A stretch of 41,801 nucleotides of DNA from Arenibacter nanhaiticus (lineage in GTDB: Bacteria; Bacteroidota; Bacteroidia; Flavobacteriales; Flavobacteriaceae). The position numbers and the translations under genes were made by a program. The DNA lies in contig NZ_FQYX01000032.1 of the NCBI RefSeq assembly GCF_900141935.1, positions 1 to 41,801 on the forward strand, in the 5' to 3' direction. Positions 1 to 6,451 of the stretch are shown piece after piece. Each line of letters begins with the position of its first letter. Within the stretch, counting starts at the first letter, position 1. Under the pieces are notes generated by a model. The model worked only from the letters and a program-made list of their open reading frames with translations. It had not been told where the DNA came from and searched no databases.

Positions 1-200
1 TCATAGGGAAGTAGTTTCTTCCCACGATTGGTCTGCTTGGTAAGGAATTCTTCGTATTCCGATTCGCTCATTGCTAGGTACTTTGATACCGTACGCCTAT
101 CGAGCAAAAGGAATTCACTGATCCTGCTCTTGGAATGCCCTTCACGGTGCATTCGATGGATTTCATAATAAATCATAAATTTGGCTAAATACACATTCAT
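1..200 (-). CDS. istA: IS21-family transposase IstA, N-terminal part (cut by window edge)
   Basis: Sixty-six codons from ATG at 198-200 run off the window start. The protein starts MNVYLAKFMIYYEIHRMHRE and continues with GHSKSRISEFLLLDRRTVSK, the helix-turn-helix typical of IS21 IstA transposases, which bind the terminal repeats before the catalytic DDE domain. Only the DNA-binding part is visible, so integrity of the catalytic domain and presence of the partner ATPase gene istB cannot be judged. Two hairpins (207-226 and 241-268) lie directly upstream in the IS leader. Confidence 0.8.
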   Translation of the reverse strand, partial: MNVYLAKFMIYYEIHRMHREGHSKSRISEFLLLDRRTVSKYLAMSESEYEEFLTKQTNRGKKLLPY

Positions 201-206
201 AGAATT

Positions 207-226
207 GCTGGTTTTGGTGAACCAGC
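207..226. other. Short hairpin upstream of istA
   Basis: GCTGGTT and AACCAGC form a 7-bp stem with a 6-nt loop, seven bases before the istA start codon. In istA mRNA it would lie at the translation start region and could limit transposase expression. That role is an inference. Confidence 0.4.
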
Positions 227-240
227 AATATTAGCTTTTA

Positions 241-268
241 GACCATTTGGGGCATGCCCCAAATGGTC
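241..268. terminator. 28-bp perfect palindrome in the IS leader (terminator-like)
   Basis: GACCATTTGGGG-CATG-CCCCAAATGGTC is a perfect 28-bp palindrome, giving a 12-bp stem and a 4-nt loop, followed by TTTTAATT on the plus strand. It lies between the IS terminal repeats and istA. It could terminate transcription entering the IS from neighbouring DNA, or act as a protein-binding site. A terminator in minus-strand sense is less likely because no U tract follows on that side. Confidence 0.45.
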
Positions 269-356
269 TTTTAATTGTGTATTCCTGTTGCCATTTTCTG
301 TGTATTCCTATTTACCGAAAACTGTGCAGATTTAATTTCCGATTACACCAGCCCTT

Positions 357-1256
357 TTACGAATATAAAATCAAGAACACACCCAACAAAACCCCACATA
401 AGGGCACCAATTTTTTTCGTTTATTTTGTTCCTTAAAAATGAGTCCGCCTACCACCACCGCAATGATAAGCTGACTGCGTTTGATTGCTGAAAGCAACAT
501 GATCAAAGCTTCTGGATCTTGGAGGGCCTTAAAATAAAAATAATCAGCAGCAAGCAAAAGAACACCAACAGCAGGAATACTCCAACGCCAAGTAAAGGCC
601 TTTCGTTTTTCAGGGTTTGGAAACCATGATATCGATAAAATGACCAGTAAAATTAGAATGACATAAAAACTAAACCAGAAAATTAAGGTTTGTGGGTTTA
701 AATCCAGAGACTGAATAAGGTACTTATCATACAAGCCGCTGGAAGCGCCTAAAAATGTAGCGGCAATAATGGCAAATATCCATTTGTTCCTTTTAAAATT
801 GATGCCTTCTTTCTTTCCAATTCTGGAATACAACATCATGGAGAATATAATGACAAAAAAACCAAGCCATTGTAAGGGATTAGGTCTTTCGTTATAAATA
901 AAAATGGCGCCAATAAAAGTAAAAAAAGGGCCGGAAGACCGAATAGGGGTAACAATAGTGATGGGCAAATGCTTTAATGCCTGATACGCTAAAATCCAAG
1001 AGGCGGCCATAATAGCCGATTTTATAAATATAAAGCCATGAACCTCCCAAGGGATTTCTGGAATAAAAAACCCGCTGGCCTTGCTGTATTCGGGGAGAAA
1101 AACAGAACTGAAAAATAAGGGTAAAATAAATATAAAGCCCGAGCCAATAGTCCCTAAAAGCACCGGAAATACCTCATTGCCCTGAACAGCATGTTTTTTG
1201 CATAAATTGTGTAATCCTAAAAAAAGCGCGGCTAAAAGCCCTAAATACATCCACAT
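357..1256 (-). CDS. EamA/DMT-family transporter
   Basis: A 299-residue, very hydrophobic protein with the layout of the drug/metabolite transporter superfamily: about ten membrane segments in two EamA-like halves. The first half ends near the GAIFIYNERPNPLQWLGF stretch and the second near VVVGGLIFKEQNKRKKL, each being the usual conserved helix preceding the last segment of an EamA repeat. It should sit in the inner membrane and export or import a small metabolite; the substrate cannot be told from sequence. The start ATG (1254-1256) is followed by a normal membrane-protein N-terminus. The stop codon is only about 28 bp from the IS21 end, so the element inserted just behind this gene without breaking it. 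Confidence 0.85.
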   Translation of the reverse strand: MWMYLGLLAALFLGLHNLCKKHAVQGNEVFPVLLGTIGSGFIFILPLFFSSVFLPEYSKASGFFIPEIPWEVHGFIFIKSAIMAASWILAYQALKHLPITIVTPIRSSGPFFTFIGAIFIYNERPNPLQWLGFFVIIFSMMLYSRIGKKEGINFKRNKWIFAIIAATFLGASSGLYDKYLIQSLDLNPQTLIFWFSFYVILILLVILSISWFPNPEKRKAFTWRWSIPAVGVLLLAADYFYFKALQDPEALIMLLSAIKRSQLIIAVVVGGLIFKEQNKRKKLVPLCGVLLGVFLILYS

Positions 1257-1595
1257 CGCGCGAAGGTAAGCTTATTTTAGTACAATGAATAAGTGGTTTG
1301 CCGCCCTTCATATAGGTTGTGAAAATTATTTTTATATTAAAAATAATTTTCTGTTTTGAGTAAGGAATCGCTAGCTTCAGCAAGCGTTGGATGCTATATC
1401 CTTAAATGGTGATCAATGTAAAAATGATAAGGAGCGCTATGCTGGCGGTGGCAGTAAATACCTACGGCCCTACAACCACCGGCTTTAAATTCAAGAGCCT
1501 TATATATTTCCTTTTTTGGGCGTAAAGCAATTAAATCTTCAGAATTTTATAACTTGCCAAAAAGTTAGAATCTGCCACACCGTAATTTTATTCGA
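1257..1595. other. Intergenic stretch with AT-rich hairpin
   Basis: No intact gene is seen in this 339-bp divergent interval. It contains a 14-bp perfect AT-rich stem at 1321-1351 (GAAAATTATTTTTA, loop TAT, then the complement), which could be a terminator or a cruciform. It also contains the short minus-strand reading frame at 1394-1546, listed separately. It should carry the promoters of the transporter (minus) and of moaE (plus); no convincing TAnnTTTG box was found for either. Confidence 0.5.
1394..1546 (-). pseudogene. Possible remnant of a small secreted-peptidase-like protein
   Basis: An open stretch of about 50 codons with no good start. It ends in KALEFKAGGCRAVGIY followed by CHRQHSAPYHFYIDHHLRI and a stop. 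The H-x-D-H ending preceded by a Gly-rich GIY segment vaguely recalls the C-terminus of M15/DUF882-type zinc peptidases. I cannot confirm the family, and the N-terminal part is missing. It could equally be chance coding-like sequence. Confidence 0.22.
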
Positions 1596-2036
1596 ATGGA
1601 AAAAAAGATAAAAAATGTATTTGTACAAGGACCTATAAGTCCAGAATTCATTGCCAATTCCATCGCCAAGCATCAGTCTAAAACCGGCATAGGTGCCCAT
1701 AATATATTTTTGGGCCAAGTAAGAGCCGATATAATCGATGACCGGGAGGTTTCCGCTATAGAATATACGGCCTATGAAGAAATGGCCAATCAGAAATTCC
1801 ACGAAATAAGAGAGGCTGCCTTTGCCAAATTTCAGCTGAGCTGCATGCATATTTATCACAGCGCCGGAAGGGTAAATGCCGGGGAAATATGTTTGTTTGT
1901 ATTTGTATCTGCCCCCCATAGAAAAGAAGTCTTTGATGCTTTGAACCATATTGTCGAGGAAATTAAAAAACAAGTACCCATATTTGGAAAGGAACTTTTT
2001 AAGGACGATTCTTATCAATGGAAAGTAAATAAGTAA
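1596..2036 (+). CDS. moaE: Molybdopterin synthase catalytic subunit MoaE
   Basis: MoaE, with MoaD, converts precursor Z (cyclic pyranopterin monophosphate) to molybdopterin in the cytoplasm by transferring two sulfurs from the MoaD C-terminal thiocarboxylate. The 146-residue length is normal. Family hallmarks are GAHNIFLGQVRAD near residues 33-45, the IEYTAYEEMA strand-helix, the HSAGRVNAGE segment near 88-97, and C-terminal lysines in EEIKKQVPIFGKELF, where the catalytic lysines of the family lie. moaC follows 5 bp downstream, so the two are cotranscribed. No moaD, moaA or moeA is in the window. Confidence 0.92.
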   Translation: MEKKIKNVFVQGPISPEFIANSIAKHQSKTGIGAHNIFLGQVRADIIDDREVSAIEYTAYEEMANQKFHEIREAAFAKFQLSCMHIYHSAGRVNAGEICLFVFVSAPHRKEVFDALNHIVEEIKKQVPIFGKELFKDDSYQWKVNK

Positions 2037-2041
2037 GCTAA

Positions 2042-2473
2042 ATGGTAGACATTACCCATAAAAAAGCCACGCTGCGTACCGCAATGGCCCAGGCGGTCGT
2101 ACTAGTAAGTTCGGAAGAAACTATAACGGCCATAAAAAACAATACGGTACCTAAGGGCGATGTGTTTAGTATGAGTAAGGCCGCCGGCTTGTTAGGCGTC
2201 AAAAAAACGGCCGATCTGCTTCCGGATTGCCACCCAATGCCAATAGAATACACCGATATTTCGTACACTATTAATGGCTTACAAATACAAGTGCTCATTA
2301 CCGTAAAGACCATCTATAAAACCGGGGTCGAAGTAGAAGCAATGCATGGGGCCAGTATTGTAGCCCTCAATATGTACGATATGCTAAAGCCTATTGACAA
2401 GGGTGTTGAAATTCAAAACATTAAGCTCCTTAAGAAAACAGGGGGCAAGTCAGACATAGGAGTGGCCACCTAG
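2042..2473 (+). CDS. moaC: Cyclic pyranopterin monophosphate synthase MoaC
   Basis: MoaC acts with MoaA in the first step of molybdenum cofactor synthesis, forming cyclic pyranopterin monophosphate from the 3',8-cyclo-GTP product of MoaA. Visible family motifs are MVDITHK at the start, KGDVFSMSKAAGLLGVKKT, the DCHPMP active-site segment near residues 60-65, KTGVEVEAM, and YDMLKPIDKG with the conserved Asp and Lys. The protein (143 aa) is shorter than the roughly 160 aa usual for the family. It lacks the extra N-terminal leader before MVD, and its C-terminus after TGGKS is altered. No in-frame upstream ATG exists between moaE and this start. The core catalytic residues are retained, so it is probably functional. 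Confidence 0.9.
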   Translation: MVDITHKKATLRTAMAQAVVLVSSEETITAIKNNTVPKGDVFSMSKAAGLLGVKKTADLLPDCHPMPIEYTDISYTINGLQIQVLITVKTIYKTGVEVEAMHGASIVALNMYDMLKPIDKGVEIQNIKLLKKTGGKSDIGVAT

Positions 2474-2488
2474 ATTTTTTTTTTTTTT
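2447..2488 (+). terminator. Possible terminator after moaC
   Basis: The last codons contain the 8-bp palindrome GTGGCCAC, followed within a few bases by a run of 14 T (2475-2488). The stem is short, but the long U tract fits termination of the moaEC transcript. The homopolymer may also vary in length between strains. Confidence 0.4.
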
Positions 2489-2534
2489 GACCAAGCTTTT
2501 AAGTGTTTAACAACTTTTTAGCACAATTCTCCTT

Positions 2535-2542
2535 TATCTTTG
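2535..2542 (+). promoter_or_regulatory. Bacteroidota-type -7 box TATCTTTG
   Basis: A TATCTTTG box (consensus TAnnTTTG) sits only four bases before the ATG at 2547. With the usual start about seven bases after the box, transcription would begin at or inside the first codon. Either the mRNA is nearly leaderless, or translation starts at the second ATG (2583). No clear -33 TTG was found at proper spacing. Confidence 0.35.
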
Positions 2543-2546
2543 TAGC

Positions 2547-2921
2547 ATGCAAAAGTCTGGTAAAATAGGTTTCTGTAAATACATGTTGCTTATACTGTTC
2601 TTAAGTATAGGCCATATTGCTATGGCATCGACTTCCGTAGCGAACGATGTCGTGGAAAATTTCCCGGGAGAAATCCAAAAAGATCACTCCTTAGTAGATC
2701 AAGCATCACTCCGCCGAGGCAATATTTTTAACCTTTCTGTTGCTTACGAAATACCTGTTGTCAATCAATTCAATAGGGATTTTAAGAACTTTTTATATAG
2801 GATAAGGCCTGGATACTACTTGGCTTTTAGACATCCTATCGTAAAAATGGACGCTGAGCAGCCTGTTTCGGTCAGCTTAGATACCTTTACCATCATTTAT
2901 CCCTTTCACACTTTTTTCTAA
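2547..2921 (+). CDS. Small secreted protein of unknown function
   Basis: A 124-residue protein not recognised as a known family. A signal peptide is visible: Lys-containing n-region (MQKSGKIGFCKY), hydrophobic core MLLILFLSIGHIAMA and a plausible signal-peptidase I cut after AMA. The mature part is about 95 residues, without cysteines, ending in aromatic-rich LDTFTIIYPFHTFF. ATG 2547 gives the better signal peptide because its basic residues precede the core. The promoter box just upstream would favour ATG 2583. Codon use resembles neighbouring genes, so I take it as real. Confidence 0.55.
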   Translation: MQKSGKIGFCKYMLLILFLSIGHIAMASTSVANDVVENFPGEIQKDHSLVDQASLRRGNIFNLSVAYEIPVVNQFNRDFKNFLYRIRPGYYLAFRHPIVKMDAEQPVSVSLDTFTIIYPFHTFF

Positions 2922-3060
2922 ACTATTCTCATAATTTAATTCAGGTTCCAAAACATTCCGTTTTTGGCCCGGGCAACCGTACCCATTGTTGGTCTTCATT
3001 AACTATGGTCTGCTGCTATGTCAAATTTTAAGAATAATAATTTTAGAAAAAAATATACAA

Positions 3061-3570
3061 ATGAATACATCACTGTTGTTAATATCCGGAATACTGGTAT
3101 TGTGTACCTTTTTACCTTTTTTACTGTTTAATAAAGCAGGAAAAAGCGATATAAAATTAATGTCTAAGCAGTTTAAGCAAATGGCAGAAAAAGGGAATTT
3201 AAAACTAGACGTTAAAGAAAACTGGGGGAATTCTATGATCGGAATCGATAAGGTTCAGAACAAACTGGTATTTTCAAAAATTAAGGATGGCGAGCCTTTT
3301 ACCCAGATGATTTCAATCAATGAGATCGACAAATGCGAAATAATTACAAAAACCAAATTGGTGAGGACTAATTCCAAAAGGGAATCTGTTCTGGAAAAAC
3401 TGCATTTAGAACTTAGTTTTATAGCGCAGGACAAGAATAACCTAGTACTTGGTTTTTATGATAATCAGGACATTTACGGCGAAGATTTTGAGCTGAAAAG
3501 AGCCCAGAAATGGAGTGAGCTTATCACTGCTGGCTTGGACCTTAATACTGCCCGTAAAGCGGTAGCCTAA
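3061..3570 (+). CDS. Membrane-anchored protein of unknown function
   Basis: A 169-residue protein starting at ATG 3061, preceded by an A-rich leader (AAAAAAATATACAA) typical of translation starts in this genome. The frame extends upstream to 2986, but that part lacks such a leader. One N-terminal membrane segment (about residues 3-26, LLLISGILVLCTFLPFLLF) anchors a soluble domain. That domain begins with charged helices (SDIKLMSKQFKQMAEKGNL) and continues with beta-like segments, including KLVFSKIKDGEPFTQMISINEID. The Leu/Lys-rich composition and lack of cysteine suggest a cytoplasmic-facing domain. Function unknown; it resembles conserved flavobacterial hypothetical proteins. Confidence 0.65.
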   Translation: MNTSLLLISGILVLCTFLPFLLFNKAGKSDIKLMSKQFKQMAEKGNLKLDVKENWGNSMIGIDKVQNKLVFSKIKDGEPFTQMISINEIDKCEIITKTKLVRTNSKRESVLEKLHLELSFIAQDKNNLVLGFYDNQDIYGEDFELKRAQKWSELITAGLDLNTARKAVA

Positions 3571-3592
3571 TTTTTTCACCCATTTTATTTAT

Positions 3593-3621
3593 AAAAATCC
3601 CCGGCCCCGCTGGGGGTTTTT
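3593..3621 (+). terminator. Rho-independent terminator
   Basis: AAAAATCCCC pairs with GGGGGTTTTT (one T-G wobble) around a 9-nt loop, followed by TGTTTG. It lies 23 bp behind the stop of the 3061-3570 gene. Confidence 0.75.
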
Positions 3622-3696
3622 GTTTGTATACCTCTTATTTCTTCAAAGCATTCTAGGTAGAATTTCATATTTCCGTAGCGTTATGGACCTTATTTT

Positions 3697-3776
3697 GGGC
3701 GTTCCCTCCTACGTCGGGCGGGCCTTTGGCTATATCCCTTGCGCCGCTGCGGGGATGCCGCCGCAGTCCCTAACGC
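3697..3776 (+). repeat. 80-bp dispersed repeat, copy A
   Basis: GC-rich 80-bp unit starting GGGCGTTCCCTCCTACGTCG and ending TCCCTAACGC. It is nearly identical to copies at 20398-20477 and 27725-27804. The ends form an inverted pair (GCGTT/AACGC), and short GCGG/CCGC inverted repeats lie inside. This copy lies between two convergent genes, about 75 bp past a terminator. An imperfect inverted repeat flanks it (ATTTCATATTTCCGTAG near 3663-3679; the complement of CTAGGAATACGAAAT near 3796-3810). Confidence 0.9.
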
Positions 3777-3809
3777 GGATGCAGCTGTATATCTAGGAAT
3801 ACGAAATGG

Positions 3810-4538
3810 CTATTTTAGGGGTCTTTTGGCCCAAATTTCATGTAATGGGTCGCCTTTACTACTTTTTCCGCTGTGGTACCATTCATTGGCAATTACCTCA
3901 TATTGGAAGCTAAGAACAGCCCCAGCTTTGGAATTGTCCCTGGAGAAGAAACCAATGTTTTCGGTATACAGGCCGTCCTTGGCAGTATAGGTGCCGCCAC
4001 CACTACCTAAAAAAGCCATGGTGCCTGTATGAAAGGCAATCCATTGAAAATGCCCGTTGAGTAAGAATTTCATGGTCTTTCGTGGTCCCGTGTTATCCCA
4101 GCGGTTTTCCCCTTCCTCGGTAACCCTTCCGGCCATGAGCCATTTGCCTTCCAAGGCCTGAGGGGCATAAGGAAGAGGTCTAAATTTCTTTGGACTAGAA
4201 CCTAAAAGGGTCAACCCCCCTTTTTGTAGAGTATAAGGCAGCACTAAAGAGGTCAGTGAATCTTTTTGGTAGTTAGAATTGAATTCGAATTGGACCTTCA
4301 AGTGGTCCTTTTCGAGACGGTAATATCCACCTCTGGTACCCATAAATTTTGAAGGCGAAGTTTGATAGCTGGTGTGTACAAAATAACTGCTGTCTATTTT
4401 TAATTCATGTTGAATTATTTTTCCATTTGTTTTTTCGGTATAATAATAAACATTGGAAGGTATTTGTGCCTTCATGAAGAAAATAGTTGTAAAAAAAAGA
4501 TATAAAAGGAACCGTATTCTTATTTTTTTAGCGTTCAT
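3810..4538 (-). CDS. Secreted protein of unknown function
   Basis: A 242-residue protein with a signal peptide (MNAKKIRIRFLLYLFFTTIFFMKAQ) and likely cleavage after KAQ, a cut site common in flavobacterial secreted proteins. The mature region is rich in aromatic residues, Gly and Thr. It contains two beta-rich blocks, one around SSYFVHTSYQTSPSKFMGTR and one around MKFLLNGHFQWIAFHTG then GSGGGTYTAKDGLYTENI. The second resembles the lipocalin-like repeats of secreted Bacteroidota proteins that describe a template being filled, but I cannot assign a family. It is monocistronic, convergent with the 3061 gene, with repeat copy A 33 bp beyond its stop. Confidence 0.7.
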   Translation of the reverse strand: MNAKKIRIRFLLYLFFTTIFFMKAQIPSNVYYYTEKTNGKIIQHELKIDSSYFVHTSYQTSPSKFMGTRGGYYRLEKDHLKVQFEFNSNYQKDSLTSLVLPYTLQKGGLTLLGSSPKKFRPLPYAPQALEGKWLMAGRVTEEGENRWDNTGPRKTMKFLLNGHFQWIAFHTGTMAFLGSGGGTYTAKDGLYTENIGFFSRDNSKAGAVLSFQYEVIANEWYHSGKSSKGDPLHEIWAKRPLK

Positions 4539-4556
4539 TGTTAGCTTTATTTTAAA

Positions 4557-4587
4557 TAAATATAAATTATAATTCCATAGTAGTCAA
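4557..4587 (-). promoter_or_regulatory. Putative promoter of the 3810-4538 gene
   Basis: On the minus strand, TTG (4585-4587), a 20-bp spacer and TATATTTA (4557-4564) match the Bacteroidota TTG-N19..23-TAnnTTTG pattern with one mismatch in the last base. The predicted start near 4550 gives a leader of about 12 nt. Confidence 0.4.
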
Positions 4588-4742
4588 TTGATTGTGCCTA
4601 AAATGGGGTGCTATGTTAAATTTGAGGGGCCATTGGTTGTAAAAAAAATTAAAACGCTTGTTTTTTCATTTTTTTTGTTTTCATTTGTCACGTCAAATAA
4701 GCAGCATATTTTGTTTAGGACAATTGCACTTAGCAGAATTTA

Positions 4743-4913
4743 ATGAACCATTTTTTTATATTGAGACTTGTGGATACTAAGAGGTTTTACTTAGTGGATT
4801 CCTATGGTATGGATAGCCAATATTTAAAGCTAATTTCAAGTTTATCTTCAATTGTGTCCAGTCAGCACGAATATTTTTTTGTACCTACTACCAGAAAAGA
4901 AATTTTGGTTTAA
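4743..4913 (+). CDS. Possible 56-residue small protein upstream of speA
   Basis: ATG at 4743 opens a 56-codon frame ending at TAA 4911-4913, 60 bp before the arginine decarboxylase start. The peptide (MNHFFILRLVDTKRFYLVD..., ending TTRKEILV) has a mixed, protein-like composition, not that of random AT-rich translation. No membrane segment, cysteine motif or known family is seen. It could be an independent small protein, a regulatory leader peptide of the polyamine operon, or a gene remnant. There is no strong promoter or ribosome-binding signal. Confidence 0.33.
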   Translation: MNHFFILRLVDTKRFYLVDSYGMDSQYLKLISSLSSIVSSQHEYFFVPTTRKEILV

Positions 4914-4973
4914 CGGTAATTGTAGTAACTTGTTAGAGTATTTACCTATTTACAATCCATCATATTTTTTGAA

Positions 4974-6431
4974 ATGAACACAAAGTATATTAATCTCATT
5001 GATCAAACTTATTATTTTCCGCAAGAAGAGTTTACCTTGGATGGCGATAACCTAAAATTTCATGACATCCCTCTCATGGAATTGGTAGAAAAATACGGTA
5101 GCCCATTAAAATTTACCTATCTGCCAAAAATTAGTGATAACATCACTAGAGCAAAGGAGTGGTTTAAGATTTCCATGGAAAAACATAACTATAAAGGCAA
5201 ATATCATTATTGTTATTGTACAAAAAGTTCCCATTTTAAACCAGTTTTAAACGAAGCTTTAAAAAATGATATCCATATCGAAACCTCTTCGGCATTTGAT
5301 ATTAATATCGTAGAAAAATTAAAGGAAACAGGGAGGATCAAGGATAATACCTATGTTATTTGTAATGGGTTTAAAAGAGATCAATATATTTCCAATATAG
5401 CCAGGCTGATTAATAACGGGCATCAGAACTGTATTCCGATCATCGATAATTATGAGGAGATCGATTTGTTGTCCGAAGCTATAAACGATACCTTTAAAGT
5501 AGGTATCCGTATTGCTTCTGAGGAAGAGCCTAAATTTGAGTTTTATACCTCTCGTTTGGGAATCGGATATAAAAATATTGTACCTTTTTATGAAAATCAA
5601 ATCAAGGACAATGATAAGTTAGAGCTTAAAATGCTCCATTTCTTTATCAATACCGGAATCCGTGATAATGCGTACTATTGGAACGAATTGGTAAAATGTT
5701 TGAAGGTGTATATAAGGTTAAAAAAGATCTGCCCATCATTGGACAGTCTGAATATTGGAGGTGGTTTCCCGATTAAGAATTCGTTGGCCTTCGATTATGA
5801 TTATCAATATATGATTGATGAGATTATTAATCAAATCAATATATCTTGTGCAGAAGCAGATGTGGCGGTACCTAATATTTTTACCGAATTCGGTAGTTTT
5901 ACAGTAGGGGAAAGCGGCGGTGCTATCTATGAAATCTTGTATCAAAAACAACAAAATGACCGTGAGAAGTGGAACATGATCGATTCTTCTTTCATTACTA
6001 CTTTGCCAGATACTTGGGCTATAAACAAACGGTTTATTATGTTAGCGGTGAACCGTTGGCAAGACGAGTACGAACGTGTGTTGTTGGGTGGACTCACCTG
6101 TGATAGCGATGATTATTACAACAGTGAGCAAAACATGAACGCGATATACTTGCCAAAGTATAAGAAGGACAAGCCTTTGTATATAGGTTTCTTTAATACG
6201 GGCGCTTATCAGGAATCAATTGGGGGCTATGGGGGCTTACAACATTGTCTTATCCCACATCCAAAACATATTTTAATAGATAAGGACGCAGAAGGAAATA
6301 TTACAACCAAATTATTTAGTGAACAACAAAAGGCAGATGACCTGCTAAGGATATTGGGCTATGATATGGGGCAAAAGGAAGAGGGTGTTGCTAAGTCAGA
6401 GGTTATAGATAAAATAGGAACTGACCAATAA
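4974..6431 (+). CDS. speA: Arginine decarboxylase (PLP fold-type III)
   Basis: Predicted to convert arginine to agmatine in the cytoplasm, the entry step to putrescine. The protein has 485 residues, the shorter form common in Bacteroidota; E. coli SpeA is about 650. It has the alanine-racemase-like barrel with the PLP lysine K84 in YCTKSSHF, the glycine-rich phosphate loop GGGFP (262-266), the EFGSFTVGESGG segment (305-316) where relatives carry E-P-G-R, and the C-terminal Cys-Asp pair in GGLTCDSDD (C376, D377) that completes the active site across the dimer. The His usually found in the HFHxGS strand is replaced (LHFFINTG). It is first in a five-gene operon; the next gene starts 20 bp downstream. 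Other decarboxylase substrates (lysine, ornithine) cannot be excluded, but the agmatinase partner argues for arginine. Confidence 0.87.
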   Translation: MNTKYINLIDQTYYFPQEEFTLDGDNLKFHDIPLMELVEKYGSPLKFTYLPKISDNITRAKEWFKISMEKHNYKGKYHYCYCTKSSHFKPVLNEALKNDIHIETSSAFDINIVEKLKETGRIKDNTYVICNGFKRDQYISNIARLINNGHQNCIPIIDNYEEIDLLSEAINDTFKVGIRIASEEEPKFEFYTSRLGIGYKNIVPFYENQIKDNDKLELKMLHFFINTGIRDNAYYWNELVKCLKVYIRLKKICPSLDSLNIGGGFPIKNSLAFDYDYQYMIDEIINQINISCAEADVAVPNIFTEFGSFTVGESGGAIYEILYQKQQNDREKWNMIDSSFITTLPDTWAINKRFIMLAVNRWQDEYERVLLGGLTCDSDDYYNSEQNMNAIYLPKYKKDKPLYIGFFNTGAYQESIGGYGGLQHCLIPHPKHILIDKDAEGNITTKLFSEQQKADDLLRILGYDMGQKEEGVAKSEVIDKIGTDQ

Positions 6432-6451
6432 AAAATTATAAACTTAAAAAA

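Larger units (their letters stand above)
1..328 (-). mobile_element. IS21-family insertion sequence, left end (partial)
   Basis: Terminal part of an IS21-type element whose body continues beyond the window start. The istA reading frame begins at 200 on the minus strand. Outside it lie two direct repeats, TGTGTATTCCTGTTGCC (276-292) and TGTGTATTCCTATTTACC (299-316), at a 23-bp period. The outer boundary is probably ...ACTGTGCA at 328, read in IS orientation as TGCACAGT. Multiple short terminal repeats and TG...CA ends are known features of IS21-family elements. The boundary is inferred; the other end and any target duplication are outside the window. Confidence 0.75.
4539..4973. other. 435-bp leader region between divergent genes
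   Basis: Holds the minus-strand promoter at 4557-4587, poly-T-rich sequence near 4650-4680, and a 56-codon plus-strand open frame at 4743-4913 (listed separately). The 60 bp before the arginine decarboxylase start contain TTG and TATTTACC-like segments that could be its promoter, but the match is poor. No riboswitch-like structure was recognised. Confidence 0.45.

Noticed and set aside
1321-1351. AT-only 14-bp hairpin as a rho-independent terminator
   Set aside because: The stem has almost no G/C and no gene ends nearby on either strand; more likely a cruciform-prone or leader structure.
1539-2018. Long minus-strand frame of 159 codons
   Set aside because: It lies antisense to moaE, whose family motifs are unmistakable on the plus strand.
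2986-3060. Upstream extension of the 3061 gene (MLVFINYGLL...)
   Set aside because: The A-rich leader typical for starts here directly precedes ATG 3061, and the extension would put extra hydrophobic residues ahead of a complete membrane anchor.
3739-3990. Plus-strand frame starting inside repeat copy A
   Set aside because: It begins in the non-coding 80-bp repeat and continues antisense to the secreted-protein gene; the other repeat copies do not conserve the frame.
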